Assembly: GCF_001467525.1 (NCBI RefSeq)
Contig: NZ_LNXS01000029.1
Span: 314,330 to 378,329, forward strand
Direction of reading: 5' to 3'
DNA from: Legionella anisa
GTDB lineage: Bacteria; Pseudomonadota; Gammaproteobacteria; Legionellales; Legionellaceae
DNA: 64,000 bases
Of this stretch, positions 1 through 8,646 are shown one piece after another. The position numbers and the translations under genes are program-made. Each line of letters starts with the position of its first letter. Positions within the stretch are counted from its first letter, which is position 1. The notes beneath the pieces were generated by a model. The model saw only the letters and a list, made by a program, of their open reading frames with translations. It made no database searches and was not told where the DNA came from.

Positions 1-13
1 TCACCCAGGCTAC
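1..13. repeat. Right end of a family A palindrome
   Basis: The first bases read CACCCAGGCTAC, the exact right-arm end of the palindromic repeat found whole at about 15.5, 35.8, 40.5 and 55.0 kb. The left arm would lie before the window. It sits directly upstream of the mmsB ribosome binding site. Confidence 0.6.
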
Positions 14-39
14 ATGGTACCTTACACGGAGAGAATTCA

Positions 40-936
40 ATGGCAAAAATAGGATTTGTGGGACTAGGGCATATGGGCTTACCCATGGCCATCAATCTTG
101 TTAAAGCGGGGCATCAGGTTACTGGATATGACCTACAGCAATCTGCTTTACAGCATTTTTCTCAATCAGGTGGCCTGACTGCGCAAAACGCACATGAAGT
201 CGCCAAAGAAAAAGATGTATTGATTACGATGCTGCAAAATGGGCAACAAGTGTTAAACGTTTGTCATGGCACTAATGGATTGTTCCAAACAGCAAAGAAA
301 GGCACTTTATATATTGATTGCTCCACCATAGATGTCAACAGTTCGCGTGAGCTGCATCACCTGGCCAAGCAATACCAACTGCAAGTGGTTGATGCACCAG
401 TATCTGGCGGAGTAGCCGGTGCAGGAGCTGCCACACTAACGTTCATGGTTGGTGGTGAAGATAACGCATTTCATGCTGCGAAGCCTATCCTGGCAGCTAT
501 GGGGCAAAAAATAATTCATACTGGCGGTGCAGGAAGTGGACAGGCAGCAAAAATATGTAACAACATGGTTCTAGGAATCTCCATGATTGCCATTTCGGAA
601 GCCTTTATTCTCGCAGAACAACTGCAATTGTCCCCGCAAAAACTCTTTGAAGTGGTAAGCAATGCGTCAGGACAATGCTGGGCGATGACCAAATATGCAC
701 CCGTCGCAGGCGTTTTAGAAAATGTTCCTGCCAACAATGATTACAAACCTGGATTTGCTGCAGCAATGATGCTTAAGGATTTACTGCTCAGTCAAGATTC
801 TGCTCGCTCAGTCAATGTGAACACCCCTTTAGGGGCTAAAGCAACGGCTATTTACCAGCACTTTATTGACCAAGGTCTGGGTGATTCTGATTTTTCAGCA
901 ATCATTAAACTGATTTCCCAAGGCGAAGAGGTATAA
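40..936 (+). CDS. mmsB: 3-hydroxyisobutyrate dehydrogenase
   Basis: This is an NAD-dependent beta-hydroxyacid dehydrogenase of valine catabolism that oxidises 3-hydroxyisobutyrate to methylmalonate semialdehyde. The 298-residue length is usual for the family. The N-terminus has the Rossmann signature GFVGLGHMGLPMA. The substrate loop DAPVSGGVAGA and the catalytic lysine segment GQAAKICNNM are both present. A GGAGAG ribosome binding site lies about 6 bases before the ATG. The stop is followed after one base by the acs start, so the two are co-translated. A mmsB-acs pairing suggests a branched-chain amino acid to acyl-CoA degradation operon whose earlier genes lie upstream of the window. Related hydroxyacid dehydrogenases such as GarR share the fold, so the exact substrate is inferred. 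Confidence 0.88.
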   Translation: MAKIGFVGLGHMGLPMAINLVKAGHQVTGYDLQQSALQHFSQSGGLTAQNAHEVAKEKDVLITMLQNGQQVLNVCHGTNGLFQTAKKGTLYIDCSTIDVNSSRELHHLAKQYQLQVVDAPVSGGVAGAGAATLTFMVGGEDNAFHAAKPILAAMGQKIIHTGGAGSGQAAKICNNMVLGISMIAISEAFILAEQLQLSPQKLFEVVSNASGQCWAMTKYAPVAGVLENVPANNDYKPGFAAAMMLKDLLLSQDSARSVNVNTPLGAKATAIYQHFIDQGLGDSDFSAIIKLISQGEEV

Positions 937-937
937 T

Positions 938-2818
938 ATGCATGCTCATTTGCTCAATCCCCAATTAACGCCAACTGAAGATTCAATCACCGAATTTTGG
1001 TCTGAAGTGGCGCAACAAACCATAGATTGGCTTCAACCTTGGGATACAGTGCTCACCGGGGGATTAAAACACGGCGATGTCACCTGGTTTAAAGGTGGAA
1101 AATTGAATGTCAGCATGAACTGTTTAGACAGGCATCTACCTCAAAAAGCGAATCAACCAGCAATTATTTGGGAAGGAGATGATCCAACCCAACAGAAAAC
1201 TCTGACCTTTGCTGAGTTGCATGCTGAAGTATGTCGCATGAGTAATGTGCTCAAACATTTAAAGGTCAAAAAAGGGGATAAAGTAGCCATCTATTTACCC
1301 ATGATCCCAGAAGCAGCGATTGCCATGCTTGCGTGTACACGTATTGGTGCAGTACATACGGTCATCTTTGCCGGTTTTTCCGCCCACGCATTAAGACAAC
1401 GGATACTCGCCTCCGAATGTACCTGTCTCATCACTGCAAATCATTTCAGTCGAGGCGGCAAAATAATTGATTTAAAAAAACAGTTTGATGAAGCGTGCCG
1501 TGATTTACCCTTACAAAAACTGCTCATTAAAACGAGTGATGATTCCGTTGCCTTTGATAAAAATAAAGATTCTTGGTGGCATGAACTTAAAGACAAAGTA
1601 AGTTCACACTGCGATCCCGAACCCATGAATGCAGAAGATCCTCTATTTATATTGTACACCTCTGGAAGCACTGGCCAACCTAAAGGAGTAGTCCATACAA
1701 CCGGCGGATATCTAGTGCAGACAGCATACACACACGAATTAATCTTTAATTGTCAAAAAGATGAAGTATTTTGGTGTACTGCGGATATAGGATGGGTTAC
1801 AGGGCATAGTTATGTGGTTTATGGTCCTCTTTGTAATGGAATTACCACCTTAATTTTTCAAGGAATTCCCACCTGGCCTGATTCCTCCAGAGATTGGCAA
1901 ATCATAGATAAGCATCAGGTCAATGTGTTTTATACTGCCCCCACAGGAATACGCGCCTTAATGCGTGCAGGAGATGAATGGTTAGCTTCCAGTTCTCGAC
2001 GTTCCTTGCGATTACTGGGATCGGTGGGAGAACCTATTAATCCTGAAGCATGGCAATGGTATTACCAAAAAGTAGGGCAAAACAGATGTCCAATAGTGGA
2101 TACCTGGTGGCAAACTGAAACCGGATCAATCATGATTAGTCCCAGGGCCAATGATCCGATTAAAAAACCGGGCTCAGCACGGCAACCCATTCCAGGCGTC
2201 ATTCCTGTATTACTCAATGAACAGGGTGAGGAAATCGCCGGGGCTGGCGAGGGGTTTTTAGCAATCAAATACCCCTGGCCTTCTATGGCAAGAACAATTG
2301 CTGGCGATCATCAACGTTATTGCATGACCTATTTACACCATGGCTATTACATAACAGGAGATGGTGCAAAACGAGATGAAGACGGTGACTATTGGATTAC
2401 GGGACGAGTAGATGATGTGATTAATGTATCAGGACATCGCTTAGGCACTGCAGAAATCGAAAGTGCTCTAGTGAGCCACCCTGCTGTTTCAGAAGCAGCT
2501 GTGGTGGGTATCCCCCATGATCTTAAAGGCCAAGGCATTTACGCCTATGTCGTTTTAAAACAGGGCTTCAGTACTGATGACACGTTGAAAGACCAGTTAA
2601 TCCAACAAGTCAATAAAGAAATTGGACCGATCGCAAAACCCGATGTCATCCATATTGTTCATGATTTACCTAAAACACGCTCGGGTAAAATCATGCGGCG
2701 TATTTTGCGCAAAATCGCAGGCAAGGAAATCCAGAATCTGAATGAGTTAGGAGATATATCCACTTTGGCAGATCCGCACATTGTTGAGAAATTGTGGGAG
2801 GAATCGAAGCAATCATAA
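938..2818 (+). CDS. acs: Acetyl-CoA synthetase (AMP-forming)
   Basis: Activates acetate with ATP and CoA to acetyl-CoA through an acetyl-AMP intermediate in the cytosol. The 626 residues are close to the usual 630-650. Visible ANL-superfamily motifs are the phosphate loop YTSGSTGQPKG, the A5 motif DTWWQTETG, the hinge region ITGRVDDVINVSGHRLG and the C-terminal TRSGKIMRRILRK, whose lysine is the acylation-regulated catalytic residue in Acs. The tryptophan pair before QTETG favours a short acyl substrate, acetate rather than a longer acid. It starts two bases after the mmsB stop and is probably in the same operon. Propionyl-CoA synthetase is the main alternative. Confidence 0.85.
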   Translation: MHAHLLNPQLTPTEDSITEFWSEVAQQTIDWLQPWDTVLTGGLKHGDVTWFKGGKLNVSMNCLDRHLPQKANQPAIIWEGDDPTQQKTLTFAELHAEVCRMSNVLKHLKVKKGDKVAIYLPMIPEAAIAMLACTRIGAVHTVIFAGFSAHALRQRILASECTCLITANHFSRGGKIIDLKKQFDEACRDLPLQKLLIKTSDDSVAFDKNKDSWWHELKDKVSSHCDPEPMNAEDPLFILYTSGSTGQPKGVVHTTGGYLVQTAYTHELIFNCQKDEVFWCTADIGWVTGHSYVVYGPLCNGITTLIFQGIPTWPDSSRDWQIIDKHQVNVFYTAPTGIRALMRAGDEWLASSSRRSLRLLGSVGEPINPEAWQWYYQKVGQNRCPIVDTWWQTETGSIMISPRANDPIKKPGSARQPIPGVIPVLLNEQGEEIAGAGEGFLAIKYPWPSMARTIAGDHQRYCMTYLHHGYYITGDGAKRDEDGDYWITGRVDDVINVSGHRLGTAEIESALVSHPAVSEAAVVGIPHDLKGQGIYAYVVLKQGFSTDDTLKDQLIQQVNKEIGPIAKPDVIHIVHDLPKTRSGKIMRRILRKIAGKEIQNLNELGDISTLADPHIVEKLWEESKQS

Positions 2819-3019
2819 ATAATTACTTTTTTCGGCTCTGAATCTGAAAATCTTGTTCTCTTGAACCTGGACTGCACTGCACCCGGGCTTCAAAAGTTGC
2901 TCGCTTAAAATTTGTGAATTTTTGATCAAATTGTCAAGTAAATGCAAAAAATGTATTGCTTTATAAGCTAAAAACAATTAAAATTGGTGACGTTTTAGCT
3001 ATAGGTCAGATCCCCTAAA

Positions 3020-5359
3020 ATGCAAGAAGCCCCGGATTGTTTTGATTTTTCTCAGCTGTCCTTGGAGGAAATAACCAAATTACTCCAACGTTTTAGCGTG
3101 CGCCTAACTCCCGATGAAGCCCTTACCATTCAGAATTCCTTATTAAAAAGACCCCCCACTTATGCAGAATGTATTTTATGGTCCATCCAGGGTTCTGAAC
3201 ATTGTTCGTATAAAAGTAGCCGCAAACACCTTAACCAATTTAACACTAAAGCACCCCACGTCATTCTCGGCCCTAAAGAGGATGCGGGAATTGTTGCTGT
3301 CGCCACGGATAAGCAAAACAAACGCTATGGCATCGTGGTGAGTCATGAATCACACAACCACCCCTCACAACTCGTGCCCTTCGAAGGTGCAGCAACAGGA
3401 GTAGGCGGGAATGTTCGTGATGTCTGTTGTATGGGCGCGGAAGTCATCGCCGTTGCCGACAGTTTGCGCTTTGGCGACATTAACCGTCCCAAAACAAAAT
3501 GGATACATCAAGGAGTAGTTCAAGGAATCGCAGGTTACGCAAACCCCCTTGGCATCCCCAATTTAGGTGGTGATACTTATTATGATGAAGCCTATAATGA
3601 AAACTGTCTGGTCACTGTAGTCACTTTAGGTGTCGTCAGAGAAGATCACATTATTCATTCCTATGCGCCAGCCAATGCAGAAGGCTATCAATTTATATTA
3701 GTTGGCAAGCCTACAGACAACAGCGGTTTTGGTGGTGCAGCTTTTGCTTCAGCAACACTAAGTGAAGAACAGCAAGAACAAAATAAAGGGGCTGTACAAG
3801 AACCTAATGCTTTTTTACAACGCCATATCCTTAAAGCCAATTATGCCATGTTTGAATTCCTGCGCGAAAAAAATCTAATTGATCGTGTTGGCTTCAAAGA
3901 CCTGGGGGCAGGAGGAATTGCTTGTGCCAGTGTTGAATTGGCAGAAGCCAGCGGATATGGGGCAGAAATCAATCTTGATCTCGTGCCAACCAGCATGAAC
4001 AATTTATTACCTGCTGTCGTCTTATGTTCTGAAACTCAGGAACGCTTTATGTGGGTTGTTCCCAAAGAACTGGTTGATACCTTCCTAAAACATTACAACG
4101 AACGTTTTGCTCTTCCAGAAATCTGTGATGGAGCGCAAGCAACTGTGGTGGGCCAAATAAGAAATGATGGCTTATATGTTGTAACGTCACAAGGAAAACA
4201 AATTGTTTCTGCACGGGCAGAAGACATTACTCAAGGGATTCTTTATGATCGTCCCTTCAGCGTAAAACAAAGCACTTATAGTGAACCCGAATATGTTCCA
4301 GTAAGCGATTTCAATGGAGAATTACTCAGTTTACTTGCTCATGAAAACATTGCTTCACGTGCCCCTATTTATGAAAGTTATGACAAACAGGTTCAAGGTC
4401 GTTCAGTCATCGAACCAGGATGGGCCGATGCTGGAGTCATTACTCCATTTAATGAAGATAAATATCCAGAAGAAATTCGGCGAACCGCGGTTGCCTTATC
4501 GGTCGATCATAATCCGCGTTATAACAAAATTGACGCGTATTGGGGTGCGGTTAATGCAGTTGTTGAATCAGTGCGAAACATCATTGCAGTGGGCGCATGG
4601 CCGCTTGCTCTAACAGACTGCCTGTGTTTTGGTAATCCTGAAAATACCGAACAAATGGGCGAGTTTGTTGATTCAGTACGCGGCATAGTCGATGCATGTG
4701 ATGCAGTAAAAATGTATACCGATCGTAACGTAAGCCTACCTATTATCTCCGGTAACGTATCTCTTTATAATGAATCAGCCCAAGGTGCAATTCCACCGAG
4801 TCCTATCATCAGTTGTATTGGTGCGGTGAACGATTATTCCAAAACAATTACCTATGATTTCAAACAGACTCATTCAGTGCTTTTAATGATTGGAGCGCGC
4901 AAGGATGAATGTGGCGGTAGTGTGTATTACCAGTTACACAATCAGCTGGGCAGTCAATTACCCAAACCAGAACTGACAACATTAGCTGATGAAATCTCCG
5001 CGGTACATGCAGCCATGCAAGCAGGTCTCGTATTGTCAGCACATGATATTTCCGAAGGCGGTATTGCAGTTGCTCTAGCGGAAATGAGTTTTAAAAATGA
5101 AATTGGAGTGAATGTTTTTATTCCTGGCGATTTACCCAATGATAAAAAACTGTTTTCGGAAAGTGGCGGATTTATCCTCGAAGTCTCCCCGGAAAAATTA
5201 AGTGCGCTGGAACAAATATTTCATCAATATTCTGTACCGTTTCAATCCATAGGTGAAACAACAGCAACCCCAACCTTGATGATCAATTCGGTTATCAATC
5301 TATCAATCAGTGCAGCCAAAACTGCCTGGAAAAATGGTTTAGTTGAGAGGCTCATATAA
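3020..5359 (+). CDS. purL: FGAM synthase, small PurL subunit
   Basis: ATP-dependent synthetase subunit of phosphoribosylformylglycinamidine synthase, the fourth step of purine synthesis; it uses ammonia delivered by PurQ. At 779 residues it is the small PurL type, not the roughly 1300-residue fused enzyme of enteric bacteria. The N-terminal HCSYKSSRKHL and the following SHESHNHPSQLVPFEGAATG are the hallmark substrate and ATP-binding stretches. A second half-domain follows, with a matching AHDISEGGIAVALAEM. No strong Shine-Dalgarno precedes the ATG. The stop overlaps the purM start as TAATG. This is the first gene of the purine operon; 200 bases without a gene separate it from acs. Confidence 0.95.
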   Translation: MQEAPDCFDFSQLSLEEITKLLQRFSVRLTPDEALTIQNSLLKRPPTYAECILWSIQGSEHCSYKSSRKHLNQFNTKAPHVILGPKEDAGIVAVATDKQNKRYGIVVSHESHNHPSQLVPFEGAATGVGGNVRDVCCMGAEVIAVADSLRFGDINRPKTKWIHQGVVQGIAGYANPLGIPNLGGDTYYDEAYNENCLVTVVTLGVVREDHIIHSYAPANAEGYQFILVGKPTDNSGFGGAAFASATLSEEQQEQNKGAVQEPNAFLQRHILKANYAMFEFLREKNLIDRVGFKDLGAGGIACASVELAEASGYGAEINLDLVPTSMNNLLPAVVLCSETQERFMWVVPKELVDTFLKHYNERFALPEICDGAQATVVGQIRNDGLYVVTSQGKQIVSARAEDITQGILYDRPFSVKQSTYSEPEYVPVSDFNGELLSLLAHENIASRAPIYESYDKQVQGRSVIEPGWADAGVITPFNEDKYPEEIRRTAVALSVDHNPRYNKIDAYWGAVNAVVESVRNIIAVGAWPLALTDCLCFGNPENTEQMGEFVDSVRGIVDACDAVKMYTDRNVSLPIISGNVSLYNESAQGAIPPSPIISCIGAVNDYSKTITYDFKQTHSVLLMIGARKDECGGSVYYQLHNQLGSQLPKPELTTLADEISAVHAAMQAGLVLSAHDISEGGIAVALAEMSFKNEIGVNVFIPGDLPNDKKLFSESGGFILEVSPEKLSALEQIFHQYSVPFQSIGETTATPTLMINSVINLSISAAKTAWKNGLVERLI

Positions 5360-6402
5360 TGTCAATTATTGATTATAAAGCTGCAGGTGTAGACATTGAA
5401 GCAGGTAATGAAGCAGTTCGTAGCATTAAAAAAGCGGTAGAGAGCACTTTTTCACCGCGAGTACTTACTGGAATTGGCAGTTTCGGTGCCATGTATGATC
5501 TCAAAAACCTGCTGCACGATTATGAGCATCCAGTTCTGGTGCAAAGCATTGATGGAGTTGGTACCAAAATGATGGTTGCCAAAATGATGCAAAAATTTGA
5601 TACCATTGGTATTGATTTAGTAAGTGCCACCACCAATGACATTATTGTTTTGGGAGCAAAACCGCTTACCCTGCTTGATTATATTGCAAACGATAAATTA
5701 AAACCGGAGATTATCGAACAGATCATTAAGGGTATGGTCAAAGCCTGTAAAGAAAACCAAATCTCCTTGGTTGGTGGTGAAACGGCTGAAATGCCAGGTA
5801 CCTATCTACCGGGCGAGCTTGATTTGGTCGGCGTCATTACCGGTGTCGTTGAAAAAAATAAAGCGATTGAAGGAAAAGCGATTTGTGAAGGCGATCTTGT
5901 AGTTACCTTTCCTTCAAGTGGCTTACATACCAATGGTTATTCACTCGCAAGAAAATTGCTTTTTGATGTTGCCGGCTATAAGGTTGAGTCGCAATTTCAA
6001 GATTTTTCCCACAGCATTGGTGAGGAGCTTTTAACACCTCACCTGAACTACACTAGACCTGTTTTAAGTATGTTGGAAAAAAACATTCCTATTAAAGGAA
6101 TGGCACACATAACAGGTGGCGGCTTACTGGAAAATATTCCGCGTATTTTGCCCAAACATTGTGGTGTAGAAATCCATAAAAAACAAATTCCCGAACTGCC
6201 TATATTTAACTTATTACGCAAGTTGGGGCATCTGGATGATGAACACATGTATCGTACCTTTAACATGGGTGCAGGGTTAGTACTCTTTATAGCACCAGAA
6301 ACACTCGCTGCTGTTCGCGAAGTACTCCGTGATTTTCCTACTTTCCCTCTTTATGAAATTGGACATGTCGTCAGAGGAGAGCAAAAGGTGAAGCTGTTAT
6401 GA
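5359..6402 (+). CDS. purM: Phosphoribosylformylglycinamidine cyclo-ligase
   Basis: AIR synthetase, which closes the imidazole ring in the fifth purine step. The 347 residues match the family length. The N-terminal DYKAAGVDIEAG, the SIDGVGTKMMVA stretch and GGETAEMPGTY are characteristic PurM motifs, and HITGGGLLENIPR marks the C-terminal domain. Its start overlaps the purL stop (TAATG) and its stop overlaps the purQ start (ATGA), so translation is coupled on both sides. In many enterics purM pairs with purN; here it sits between the two FGAM synthase subunits. Confidence 0.96.
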   Translation: MSIIDYKAAGVDIEAGNEAVRSIKKAVESTFSPRVLTGIGSFGAMYDLKNLLHDYEHPVLVQSIDGVGTKMMVAKMMQKFDTIGIDLVSATTNDIIVLGAKPLTLLDYIANDKLKPEIIEQIIKGMVKACKENQISLVGGETAEMPGTYLPGELDLVGVITGVVEKNKAIEGKAICEGDLVVTFPSSGLHTNGYSLARKLLFDVAGYKVESQFQDFSHSIGEELLTPHLNYTRPVLSMLEKNIPIKGMAHITGGGLLENIPRILPKHCGVEIHKKQIPELPIFNLLRKLGHLDDEHMYRTFNMGAGLVLFIAPETLAAVREVLRDFPTFPLYEIGHVVRGEQKVKLL

Positions 6403-7679
6403 TACGCATTGGCTTAATTCAATTTCCAGGATCCAATTGCGAACGCGAAACAGCGCTCGCTGTAAAACGGGTGGGCATGGAGCCTGTTGAGTTCTTATGG
6501 AATGAATCCTTAGAGAAATTACGTAACCTGGATGGTTATATTCTTATTGGGGGGTTTTCCTACGAAGATCGCTCCCGCGCAGGAATTATTGCCGCACTTG
6601 ATCCTGTAATTCAAGAAATCAAAGCACAAAGCGAAAAAGGCAAACCCGTAATAGGGATCTGTAATGGCGCGCAAATACTCGTCGAGTCCGGTTTAGTGCC
6701 TGGGTTTAATCAGAATGATATCAGTATGTCGCTCACAGAAAATAAGCGTATTGCCCATGGAAAAATAGTGGGAACCGGTTTTTATAATGCATGGGTACAC
6801 ATGCGCTTGGCAGAAAATCATCAACATAATGCGTTTACCCGCCATCTTAAAACTACAGATTTAGTTCATCTTCCTATTGCGCACGCGCAAGGACGATTTC
6901 TGATGCCGGACTCTTTGTTAAAAGAAATCGAAAAACACGGTTTAAATTTATTTCAATATTGTGATGCCGAAGGAAATGTCATTGATAATTTCCCCATTAA
7001 TCCAAATGGCTCTGCAGGTAATATTGCTGCAATTACCAACCTGGCTGGGAACGTCATGGCAATGATGCCTCATCCTGAGCGCACGATTAATGGTGATCCT
7101 ATTTTTGCATCCATGCGTGATTACATAAAGGAACGTCAATGTAGCCTGGGTGAAAGCGAAGCCATAACCCGGGATAGCAAGCACGTTACGAATCAAAAAC
7201 CCCAAGGTTTCAACAAAATCCCAAGCAGCCATATCTGCCTTGTCAAACTGATCATCACCGATAACCAAGCGTTGACCGTACAAAAAACGTTAAGACGATT
7301 AGGTTTTCCAGTAACGGTGAATCGATTTGAGCATTGGGAAGTTGAATGTGATTCTGCAGAACAGTTTACCCAACTCAAAAATACTGGACTTTTGTATTCC
7401 GAGCGGAAAGAACGAGAAGTATTCGCAAACGAACTTGGCTCACACAATGCTTTAGCTTATCTTGTTCGCGCAAAAGAAGATTTAAAAGGGCAACAAACAT
7501 TACAAACGCTTAATGCCCACTATGCAGTACAAAAAATAAATAAAATAAGACATGGTGTCTTATGGCAGTTTACCAGCGATGAAACCAATGTCTCTGCGTT
7601 AATAGACCATATTTTGTTAACTCACATTATCGGGAACCCTTATGCTCATGAATGCTACCGCTACGACCACTCGTTATGA
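6399..7679 (+). CDS. purQ: PurQ glutaminase fused to a double PurS-like domain
   Basis: Glutamine amidotransferase subunit of FGAM synthase. Residues 1-245 form a complete class I glutaminase, with nucleophile Cys88 in GICNGAQ and the His225/Glu227 pair in MPHPERT. A normal PurQ ends near here, but this protein runs to 426 residues. After a linker (about 246-277), residues 278-342 and 351-423 each look like a PurS module: a beta strand (CLVKLIITD; AYLVRAKED), a helix, a strand ending near EHWEVE or HGVLWQF, and a second NPYAHECYRYD-like end. PurS is the small bridging subunit needed by small PurL, and no separate purS is seen. The assignment of the PurS halves rests on pattern matching only. 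The glutaminase call is firm. Confidence 0.88.
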   Translation: MIRIGLIQFPGSNCERETALAVKRVGMEPVEFLWNESLEKLRNLDGYILIGGFSYEDRSRAGIIAALDPVIQEIKAQSEKGKPVIGICNGAQILVESGLVPGFNQNDISMSLTENKRIAHGKIVGTGFYNAWVHMRLAENHQHNAFTRHLKTTDLVHLPIAHAQGRFLMPDSLLKEIEKHGLNLFQYCDAEGNVIDNFPINPNGSAGNIAAITNLAGNVMAMMPHPERTINGDPIFASMRDYIKERQCSLGESEAITRDSKHVTNQKPQGFNKIPSSHICLVKLIITDNQALTVQKTLRRLGFPVTVNRFEHWEVECDSAEQFTQLKNTGLLYSERKEREVFANELGSHNALAYLVRAKEDLKGQQTLQTLNAHYAVQKINKIRHGVLWQFTSDETNVSALIDHILLTHIIGNPYAHECYRYDHSL

Positions 7680-8637
7680 CAATGAAATTCGAGACGCTTT
7701 AGCTTTTTGCCTCGATCAAACGAATTTGCCTGTAGGTAAAAAATATCAAGGAAAAGTAAGAGATTCGTATGATCTTGGTGATGTCATCATGCTCATTACT
7801 ACGGATAGACTCACGGCCTTTGATCGACATCTCGCACTGATTCCTTATAAAGGAGCAGTTCTTAATTTAACCAGTGCCTGGTGGTTTGAACAAACAAAAA
7901 ACCTTATCCCTAACCACATTATTGCTGTTCCCGATCCGAATGTCGTTATTGCCAAAAAATGTACTGTTTTTCCGATTGAGTTTGTAGTCAGAGGCTATAT
8001 CAGCGGCACAACCAGTACTTCGTTATGGACTCAATATCAAAATGGGGTACGTAACTATTGTGGCATTACTTTTCCTGAAGGATTAAGTAAAAATCAAAAA
8101 CTGGAACAAGCTGTTTTAACCCCGACAACCAAAGAAAAAATTCACGATCGCCCGATTGCTCCACCCGAAATTGTTTCTGAAGGTTGGATGACTGAAGAAG
8201 ATTGGCTAGAAGCCAGTGCTTTGGCCCTTAAACTCTACGAACGTGGTGCTGAAATTGCTAAAAATCATGGTTTGATTTTAGTAGATACCAAATATGAATT
8301 TGGCCGCGATGCGCAAGGAAACATTATCGTAGTTGACGAAATTCACACTCCTGATTCCAGTCGCTATTGGTTGGCTGATAGCTATCAAGAACGCATTGCA
8401 GCGGGACTGGAGCCAGAAAATATTGATAAGGAATTTTTACGGTTATGGTTTGCAAAAAACTCAGATCCGTATCACGATGAGCAACTTCCACAAGCACCAC
8501 AAGAATTAATTGAAGAGCTCTCATCACGCTATATTCAGTTGTATGAACGAATCACAGGTAAAAAGTTTAATTTTGTAGAACATAAAGAACCTGTTGAACA
8601 ACGGATCATGCGTCATATTGCAAATTTCTTGGGGTAG
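7642..8637 (+). CDS. purC: SAICAR synthase (long type)
   Basis: Joins CAIR and aspartate with ATP to give SAICAR. Motifs include KVRDSYDLGD near the N-terminus, the ATP loop TTDRLTAFDRHL and EFVVRGYISGT in the middle, then DTKYEFGRD with VDEIHTPDSSRYW. At 331 residues it belongs to the longer, plant- and yeast-like group rather than the 237-residue E. coli type. Two in-frame ATGs (7642 and 7648) lie inside the end of purQ; both overlap it, consistent with coupled translation. It follows the FGAM subunits and precedes purF. Confidence 0.93.
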   Translation: MLMNATATTTRYDNEIRDALAFCLDQTNLPVGKKYQGKVRDSYDLGDVIMLITTDRLTAFDRHLALIPYKGAVLNLTSAWWFEQTKNLIPNHIIAVPDPNVVIAKKCTVFPIEFVVRGYISGTTSTSLWTQYQNGVRNYCGITFPEGLSKNQKLEQAVLTPTTKEKIHDRPIAPPEIVSEGWMTEEDWLEASALALKLYERGAEIAKNHGLILVDTKYEFGRDAQGNIIVVDEIHTPDSSRYWLADSYQERIAAGLEPENIDKEFLRLWFAKNSDPYHDEQLPQAPQELIEELSSRYIQLYERITGKKFNFVEHKEPVEQRIMRHIANFLG

Positions 8638-8646
8638 CATAACCAA

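Noticed and set aside
1441..1731. Open frames on the strand opposite to acs, purL and other long genes
   Set aside because: They lie wholly inside well-supported genes, lack ribosome sites and show no domain pattern.
2819..3019. Purine riboswitch or PurR operator before purL
   Set aside because: No three-way junction or 16-bp operator palindrome could be found; only an AT-rich leader is visible.
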